In this document: piece by piece, positions 58,046 through 64,000 of the stretch
How the letters are laid out: each line of letters starts with the position of its first letter
Numbering within the stretch: position 1 is the first letter of the stretch
Source: an uncultured Roseicyclus sp.
Lineage (GTDB): Bacteria; Pseudomonadota; Alphaproteobacteria; Rhodobacterales; Rhodobacteraceae
Assembly (NCBI GenBank): GCA_947494975.1
Contig: CANLXA010000002.1
Coordinates: forward strand, 124,001 to 188,000
DNA length: 64,000 nt
Direction of reading: 5' to 3'
Notes under the pieces: model-generated
What the model saw: only the letters and a program-made list of their open reading frames with translations
What the model was told of the DNA's origin: nothing
The model's database searches: none
Made by a program: the position numbers and the translations under genes

Positions 58046-58116
58046 CGAATTGATCCTGATTGGAGAGATTGGCGGCGGCCCAGAGCAATTCCCAGCCGCC
58101 GCCCATGGTCCGCTGG

Positions 58117-59271
58117 TCAGTTGGACAAGCTGACCCAGAACTGACCCTCGAAGCCATACGGCAGGAACCGATAATGAAGACGTGTCATGGTCTCTTCCGG
58201 GTCAAGGTCCGGGAACGCGTCGGGGTGTAGCCACACTGCGATCTGTTGGATGGCAACGAAGTGGAAAGGCGAGTTATAGAACTGGTGATAGATGGAATGC
58301 ATCCGGCCTTCCTCCACCGCCCGCAGGGTCTCGAACCCGGGACGCGCGGCCAGGGCTTGCAGACGTTCCTGGTTCACGGCCTCTGAACCCTCGTACCCCA
58401 GAAGTGTCGCGGTGACTTCCGGGCGAGCCTCGGACCAATTGGCACCGGTGCTCAGCATCACGTCCGGATCGGCGGCGATGATGCCTTCGAGGGTGATCTC
58501 CACACTGTAGGCGTTCGCCAGGGTGGAGCCATAGTTCACGCCCCCGGCAAGCTCGATGAAGCGGCCATAATTGTAGCTTCCGAACGTGTTGCAGCAGAAA
58601 TCCGGGTTCCAGCCTGCGGCGTTCTCCATCACGACAAGGGGGCGCTCTTCCGCCGGAATGCCGTCGACAACGTTGGTCACACGGCGCATCTCGGCGATGT
58701 AGAAGTCGATGAACTCGGCCGCGTTGGCCTCTTCCCCCAACAGGCGGCCCAAGATCAGCAGCGATGGGACGGTATTCTCCGTCGCATTGCGGCGGAAGTC
58801 GATGAAGACCACGGGCACGCCTGCTTCGTCGAGTCGTTCAATCAGGCCGGTTTCTTCGGCGTTGAACAACCCGCCCAAGTCCAGCAGAACCAGGTCGGCC
58901 TCATTCTGAAGCACGGCCTCGATGCTGAAATCGCTGGAGTATGGATTGCCGAAGTTGATCAGCCGATCCGTATCCTCGGGGAAGGCGGCCTCGAACCGGC
59001 GGAAGGCGTCGGGGTCGTAAAGGATCAGGTCGTCCTTCCACCCGATGATGTTTTCGAACGGGTTGCCGTCCTCGATGGCCGCGATGGAATACATCATCCG
59101 CCCCTCGCCGAGGACGATGCGGGTGGGACGATCGGGCAACGTCACTTCGCGGCCTGCAATATCGGTGAGAGTGAAGGCTTCGGCTTGAGCATCAGGGGCG
59201 GACGCGACCACAAGGGTTGCGCTGGCTGCTATAGCACCAAGGAAGCCGCTGAAACGTGTCTGGAACGACAT
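58117..59271 (-). CDS. Iron/siderophore ABC transporter substrate-binding protein
   Basis: TLTDIAGREVTLPDRPTRIVLGEGRMMYSIAAI; FSIEAVLQNEADLVLLDLGG. Confidence 0.92.
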   Translation of the reverse strand: MSFQTRFSGFLGAIAASATLVVASAPDAQAEAFTLTDIAGREVTLPDRPTRIVLGEGRMMYSIAAIEDGNPFENIIGWKDDLILYDPDAFRRFEAAFPEDTDRLINFGNPYSSDFSIEAVLQNEADLVLLDLGGLFNAEETGLIERLDEAGVPVVFIDFRRNATENTVPSLLILGRLLGEEANAAEFIDFYIAEMRRVTNVVDGIPAEERPLVVMENAAGWNPDFCCNTFGSYNYGRFIELAGGVNYGSTLANAYSVEITLEGIIAADPDVMLSTGANWSEARPEVTATLLGYEGSEAVNQERLQALAARPGFETLRAVEEGRMHSIYHQFYNSPFHFVAIQQIAVWLHPDAFPDLDPEETMTRLHYRFLPYGFEGQFWVSLSN

Positions 59272-59754
59272 GAGCGGTCTCCGGATTATGGTGTATCCGT
59301 GTGCTAGTGCTGGTTTTCGCTAATGTCGAGTCTTTTTGTCGGAATAGATATCCGCATCCAGGAAACACCATGGATAGCATGATCTTTTCGAGCAATAGGA
59401 TTGAGTGCCAACCAATCAATGCGAGTTGCAGACAGCTCATCTCCAGTCGTGCCCCGTCAGAAGGAGGCGTCCTCCGGACCTGACCACTCCCCAGACGTCA
59501 GCTCTCGGACCATCTTTGTGCGATTGAGCAAGACGGTGTCTTTGCCAATATCGTCCGATCAGAAAATGAATCATCTTTCGAGGGCGGTGGGGTGTTTGGC
59601 AATGAAGTAGACGACCTATGAATTTGTCATGCCAGGTGACGCCTGTGGTGATCCTTCTCACCATCGGCGGCGTCGACTGCAGGGGAGAAGCGAATTCAAT
59701 TCCCGCTTATTGGTGCGCGGTACTGGACGACAACAAGCGCCCGGCAGCCGGTTA

Positions 59755-60129
59755 TCAGCGATCCGCCTCGCCATCGGGGGGATCATCGTAGATGGACCAG
59801 CCGAAGTCGCGATCGCTCGGGGGGAGCTCATCCTGGGGCGTATTGCGGGCGAGGTAGGCCTTTGCAATGAAGTTCGCCGTGATCGGCGCCGTGAGGAACA
59901 GGAACAGCGAGATCAGGAGTTCGTGCACCGACACGTGCCCGGTATCGACGTAGAAGAAGATGATGGAAGCCAACAGCACGCCACCGACGCCGAGCGTCGT
60001 GGCCTTGGTGGGCGCATGCAGGCGCTGGACGGTATTCTTCAGTTTCACCAGCCCGTAGGAGCCGACGAAACCGAAGATGCCACTGATGACAAGGAAGACC
60101 GAGATGAGCAGTTCAGCCGCGACGTCCAT
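59755..60129 (-). CDS. mnhG: Monovalent cation/H+ antiporter subunit G
   Basis: GIFGFVGSYGLVKLKNTVQRLHAPTKATTLGVGGVLLAS. Confidence 0.93.
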   Translation of the reverse strand: MDVAAELLISVFLVISGIFGFVGSYGLVKLKNTVQRLHAPTKATTLGVGGVLLASIIFFYVDTGHVSVHELLISLFLFLTAPITANFIAKAYLARNTPQDELPPSDRDFGWSIYDDPPDGEADR

Positions 60130-60138
60130 GGGTCTACC

Positions 60139-60408
60139 TCACTCGATGATGTCGCCGCGCAAGAGAAAGCGGCAATAGGCGACGGTGGAGACGAAACCGA
60201 CCATGGCGACGAGCATGGCCGCCTCGAAATAGATCGCTGTGCCGCGCCAGACGCCATAGAGCACCAGCAGCGCGATCACGTTGATCACCATCGTATCGAG
60301 TGCCAGGATCCGGTCGGCGGCGTCGGGGCCCACGGCGATACGCCAGAGATCCAGCAGGAGCGCCACGCCGTAGCAGCCGGCGGCGAACATCAGGGCATAT
60401 TCGATCAT
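60139..60408 (-). CDS. mnhF: Monovalent cation/H+ antiporter subunit F
   Basis: LLDLWRIAVGPDAADRILALDTMVINVIALLVLYG. Confidence 0.93.
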   Translation of the reverse strand: MIEYALMFAAGCYGVALLLDLWRIAVGPDAADRILALDTMVINVIALLVLYGVWRGTAIYFEAAMLVAMVGFVSTVAYCRFLLRGDIIE

Positions 60409-60896
60409 GGAAAGATCTCCTTCAGGCGGCGTTCGTAGCGCGACTTGATCTCATCCCGTACGCTGTCGGGGTCGTCGGTGTGCAGGCAATGGACAAGGAT
60501 CGCGCCACCGTCGGCGGCCAGCATGGCCGAGACCGTGCCCGGCGTCATGGTGATCGTGCCCGCCAGAACGGTGATCGCCTCGGCCGATTTGAGGTCAAGC
60601 GGGATCGGGATCCAGTGCGATCGGATATCGGGCTCGCGGCGAAACAGGATGATCATCGCGACCTGAACGTTGGCGACGATAATGTCCCATAGCACGACCA
60701 GAACGTATTCAATGATCTTGAACGGCCGGGCGAGTCTGGGTCGGTTGGGCCAATAGGCGGCGGTGACCATCGGGATGATCAGCCCGAACAGCGTTCCAAG
60801 GATGAGGTTACCCAAGGTGAACGTATTCACCAGGCCGAGCCACACCAGAACGAGGGTCAGGCTGAGGAGGGGGTGGGGCACAAGGCGTGTCAGCAT
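60405..60896 (-). CDS. mnhE: Monovalent cation/H+ antiporter subunit E
   Basis: LTLVLVWLGLVNTFTLGNLILGTLFGLIIP; ITMTPGTVSAMLAADGGAILVHCLH. Confidence 0.93.
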   Translation of the reverse strand: MLTRLVPHPLLSLTLVLVWLGLVNTFTLGNLILGTLFGLIIPMVTAAYWPNRPRLARPFKIIEYVLVVLWDIIVANVQVAMIILFRREPDIRSHWIPIPLDLKSAEAITVLAGTITMTPGTVSAMLAADGGAILVHCLHTDDPDSVRDEIKSRYERRLKEIFP

Positions 60897-60899
60897 GGC

Positions 60900-62456
60900 T
60901 CAGCCCTCCTCGCGGGGATCAATGACTGCGGTGACGTACCCATCGCGATCGAAGAGCTGTTCGGAGGTGTCACCCAGATACGCCGAGACAGGGCCCGCGA
61001 ACGCGGCAAGTCCGGCCAGCACGGCCAGGGCCGCCATGGTGGGTGCGATCTGCAGGGCCGTGGCTTTGGGCTGGGGTGGGGGTGCTGCTTGCACGGTGAT
61101 CTCGTCAGGGTTGAGCGTCGGCTCGGGCGCGGGCGTTGCGGTGGATTTCCAGAACAGCGCTGAGCCCGCGCGGGCGAACCCGACAATGGTCAGAAGTGAT
61201 CCCGCCAGGATGGCGGACCAGGCCCAGACCATCAAGCCGGGCTCCCGCAGCGCGTCGAGGACGAGGAGTTTGCCGAGAAACCCGCTGAGCGGTGGCATCC
61301 CTGCCATGCCGATGGCGGCGGCGAAAAAGAGGGCCGCGAAGAGGCCGTTCTGAACCGTCGCGGGCGTTGGCGTCAGCGTGTCTGCTGCGCGCTGCGTGAC
61401 CACCAGATCGGCGATCAGGAACAGGCAGGCGGTGGCGAAGGTGGAATGCACCAAGTAGTAGAGCGCCGCCGAGGTTGCGGTGGGCGAAAACGCTGCGACG
61501 GCCACCAGAAGGGTTCCCATCGAGCCGACAACCGAAAAGGCGATCAGGGGCATCAAACGCCGCGCGCCGAGCACGCCGAAGGCGCCGATTGCGATGGTCA
61601 CGATGGCGGCGGGGAAGAGCCATGTGGCGGCCAACCCTTCTGTCCCCGGAATGCCCGGGCCAAAGGCCGTCGTATGGACGCGCAAAATGGCGTAGGCGCC
61701 GACTTTCGTCATGATCGCGAAGAGGGCCGCCACAGGCGCGGGCGCGTTGGCATAGGTGGCGGGCAGCCAGAATTGCACGGGGAAGAGGGCTGCCTTCACC
61801 GCGAAGACGATCATCAGAAGGATCACTGCGACCCGGACAAGGGCAGCCTCTTCGGCGGGGATCTCGGCCACCCGCACCGCGAGATCGGCGATATTCAAGG
61901 TGCCGGTCGAGGCATAGAGCGTGCCGAGCGCGAACAGGAACAGGGTGGAGCCTGCAAGGTTCATGACCACGTATTGCAGGCCCGCGCGCATGCGGTCCCG
62001 CCCGCCGGAATGGATCATCAACCCGTAGGACGCGATCAGCAGCACCTCGAAAAACACGAACAGGTTGAAGACGTCACCGGTCAGGAACGCGCCGCAGATC
62101 CCCATCAATTGAAACTGGAAGAGCGCATGGAAATGCCGCCCGCGGGCGTCCCAGCCGGTTGCGATGGCGTGAATCAGAACAATCAGCGCAAGCGTGGCCG
62201 TCAGCAGCACCATGAGCGCCGACAGGCGGTCGAGCACCAGGACAATCCCAAAGGGGGCGGGCCAATCGCCGAGGCGATAGACGTGGGTGGTGCCATCGGC
62301 GGCAAGGGTGGTCAGCCCGACGGCAATGGCGAAGAGGGCCAGCGTGCCCGCCAGTGATGCGGTCCGCGCCAACGGCATGTCGTAGCGCATGACAAAGCCG
62401 ATCAGCGGCGCAAGGATGGCCGGGAGGAAGACCGGCAGAATGATCCAATGCATCAT
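60900..62456 (-). CDS. mnhD: Monovalent cation/H+ antiporter subunit D
   Basis: 518 aa NuoN/MrpD-like; VMNLAGSTLFLFALGTLYASTGTLN. Confidence 0.94.
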   Translation of the reverse strand: MMHWIILPVFLPAILAPLIGFVMRYDMPLARTASLAGTLALFAIAVGLTTLAADGTTHVYRLGDWPAPFGIVLVLDRLSALMVLLTATLALIVLIHAIATGWDARGRHFHALFQFQLMGICGAFLTGDVFNLFVFFEVLLIASYGLMIHSGGRDRMRAGLQYVVMNLAGSTLFLFALGTLYASTGTLNIADLAVRVAEIPAEEAALVRVAVILLMIVFAVKAALFPVQFWLPATYANAPAPVAALFAIMTKVGAYAILRVHTTAFGPGIPGTEGLAATWLFPAAIVTIAIGAFGVLGARRLMPLIAFSVVGSMGTLLVAVAAFSPTATSAALYYLVHSTFATACLFLIADLVVTQRAADTLTPTPATVQNGLFAALFFAAAIGMAGMPPLSGFLGKLLVLDALREPGLMVWAWSAILAGSLLTIVGFARAGSALFWKSTATPAPEPTLNPDEITVQAAPPPQPKATALQIAPTMAALAVLAGLAAFAGPVSAYLGDTSEQLFDRDGYVTAVIDPREEG

Positions 62457-62806
62457 GCCTGCGGACCCTTCTCGTCATCTTGCTGCTCGATATCGATCTG
62501 GTCTGTCTCGGCTTCAAGAAACGCGCCAAGCCCGATCATCACCAGAACCGCCGTCATCCCGAAGGAGATGACGATCGCCGTCAGGACAAGGGCCTGGGGC
62601 AGGGGGTCGGTATAGGTCGCCTCGCCATAGCGCGACAGGATCGGGGATTGGTCGATGGCCAGCCGTCCGCTCGCGAACAAAAACACGTTCACGGCGTAGG
62701 ACAGGAGCGCGAGGCCGAGGATCACCGGAAATGTCCTCAGCCGGAGGAGGAGGTAGACCCCTCCAGCCGTGAGGACGGCAATCGTGCTTGCGACGATGAT
62801 TTCCAT
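62453..62806 (-). CDS. mnhC: Monovalent cation/H+ antiporter subunit C
   Basis: NuoK-like; VYLLLRLRTFPVILGLALLSYAVNVFLFASGRL. Confidence 0.93.
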   Translation of the reverse strand: MEIIVASTIAVLTAGGVYLLLRLRTFPVILGLALLSYAVNVFLFASGRLAIDQSPILSRYGEATYTDPLPQALVLTAIVISFGMTAVLVMIGLGAFLEAETDQIDIEQQDDEKGPQA

Positions 62807-62807
62807 C

Positions 62808-64000
62808 TCAGGTCTCCGTCTTGGCGTCAGTGACCTGTTCGCCGGGGTCGTAATCCATGGGCTCGACATTCACCGTCGCGCCCGCAAAACGCGCGATCCG
62901 CGACAGGCTGTAGAGCATCAGCATCACCGCGCCGAGGACCGTCAGGAACACGCCGAGATCGAAGAGCATGGCCGTGGCAAGCTCGAATTCCTCGATGGGG
63001 GGCAGGTGCACATAGGTGTAGGCGCTGGTCAGGAACGGTTGGCCCGCAAGCCATGCACCGGCCCCCGTCAGCCCCGCGATTACGACGCCGAGGCCGATCA
63101 TCGTGTGGTATTCGATCTTCTTGCGTTCCTGCGTCCATGCAAAACCGGACGCCATGTATTGCATCAGAAGCGCGATGGCGATCACGAGGCCCGCAACGAA
63201 GCCGCCGCCGGGCTCATTATGGCCGCGCAGGAAGATGTAGATGCCCACGACAACGACGATCGGCATCAGCACGCGGGTGACGACGACCATCATCAGCGGG
63301 TGCCTGTCACGCGACCGGTCTTGCGAATAGTCCATGTTCCGCAGCCGCCGCGCCGCCGGTCCATCCAGAAGCGCGTGCATAAGCGCATAGATCACAAGGC
63401 CCGCGATCCCCAGCACGATGATCTCGCCATAGGTGTCATAGCCCCGGAAGTCGACGAGGATCACGTTGACCACATTGGTGCCGCCGCCGCCCTCATAGCT
63501 GTTTTCTATGTGGTAATCCGAGATCGTCTCGATGTCCCGCATCAGGAAGGCATAGGCCAGCGCACCCACACCGCCGCCCGCCGTCAGCGCGATAAACCCG
63601 TCACGTAATTTAAGGCCGATCGGGCTTTCCCTGGGCGTGATCTTGGGCATGAAATGCAGTGCCAGCAGGAGCAACATGATCGTGACCGTCTCAACCGAGA
63701 TCTGCGTCAGCGCCAGATCAGGGGCGGAGAGGTAGGCAAAGCCCGCCGAGATCGACAGCCCGATGATCCCGATCAGAACCAAGGCCCTGAACCGGTGATG
63801 ATGCATGATTACGACCGAAGCGGTTGCCACGGTCAGCATCACCCAGACCACGGCGATAACGGGCGGCACGGGCAGGAGCCCTCGGGTGGGGGCCGATAGC
63901 CCGCTGCCGGAATAGGCGATCCATCCCAACACGACGGACGTTACGGTGAAAATGGCGAGGTAGCGGCTGATCGCGCCGTTATGGGTGGTTTCGGTGATCC
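62808..64000 (-). CDS. Monovalent cation/H+ antiporter subunit A/B fusion, 5' end outside window
   Basis: MrpA C-terminal part followed by MnhB domain (RVLMPIVVVVGIYIFLRGHNEPGGGFVAGL); frame open to the window end. Confidence 0.92.
   Translation of the reverse strand, partial: ITETTHNGAISRYLAIFTVTSVVLGWIAYSGSGLSAPTRGLLPVPPVIAVVWVMLTVATASVVIMHHHRFRALVLIGIIGLSISAGFAYLSAPDLALTQISVETVTIMLLLLALHFMPKITPRESPIGLKLRDGFIALTAGGGVGALAYAFLMRDIETISDYHIENSYEGGGGTNVVNVILVDFRGYDTYGEIIVLGIAGLVIYALMHALLDGPAARRLRNMDYSQDRSRDRHPLMMVVVTRVLMPIVVVVGIYIFLRGHNEPGGGFVAGLVIAIALLMQYMASGFAWTQERKKIEYHTMIGLGVVIAGLTGAGAWLAGQPFLTSAYTYVHLPPIEEFELATAMLFDLGVFLTVLGAVMLMLYSLSRIARFAGATVNVEPMDYDPGEQVTDAKTET

Noticed and set aside
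59437-59740. Possible IS remnant between the Fe ABC and Mrp operons
   Set aside because: No frame gave a transposase signature I could defend
61446-62357. 303 aa plus-strand ORF
   Set aside because: Antisense shadow of mnhD; Gly/Arg/His-rich composition typical of spurious frames

Overview
This 64 kb window is high-GC chromosomal DNA that looks like a Rhodobacteraceae (Roseobacter-type) alphaproteobacterium. That placement is an inference from protein families and codon bias. Left part (0-28 kb): housekeeping genes (rplY/L25, lldD-like, trpA, ychF, rarD, MATE) around a regulator-dense accessory block at about 5.5-22.7 kb, where small redox or hydrolase genes are paired with MarR, TetR, LysR or AraC regulators and often have palindromic operator candidates. 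Middle (28.8-34.7 kb): an intact tRNA-Ser(GCT), a decayed tyrosine integrase, IS3-like and IS110-like remnants, and a two-gene module made of a FecR protein with a 9 x 30 bp Gly/Asn repeat tail and a CHASE2-PAS-GGDEF(degenerate)-EAL protein. Right part: an unusual catabolic operon (HpcH aldolase, RidA, fused E1 alpha/beta, TRAP transporter, BKACE); a uronate-type TRAP/SDR/KdgF/UxuA operon with a collapsed kdgK pseudogene; an iron-acquisition locus (DUF1513, two imelysins, di-haem oxidoreductase, cupredoxin, Fe ABC transporter); and a Mrp/Pha cation antiporter operon cut by the window end. Main leads: the FecR/CHASE2-EAL module on the degraded tRNA island, a Cap15-like 2TM beta-barrel protein at 14.2 kb, an SD-sequestering hairpin before the alcohol dehydrogenase gene, a 46 bp dyad before the nitroreductase-MarR operon, and a long hairpin plus TGA-N9-TCA box before the imelysin operon. 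All annotations were made by eye from translated ORFs; no database search was run.
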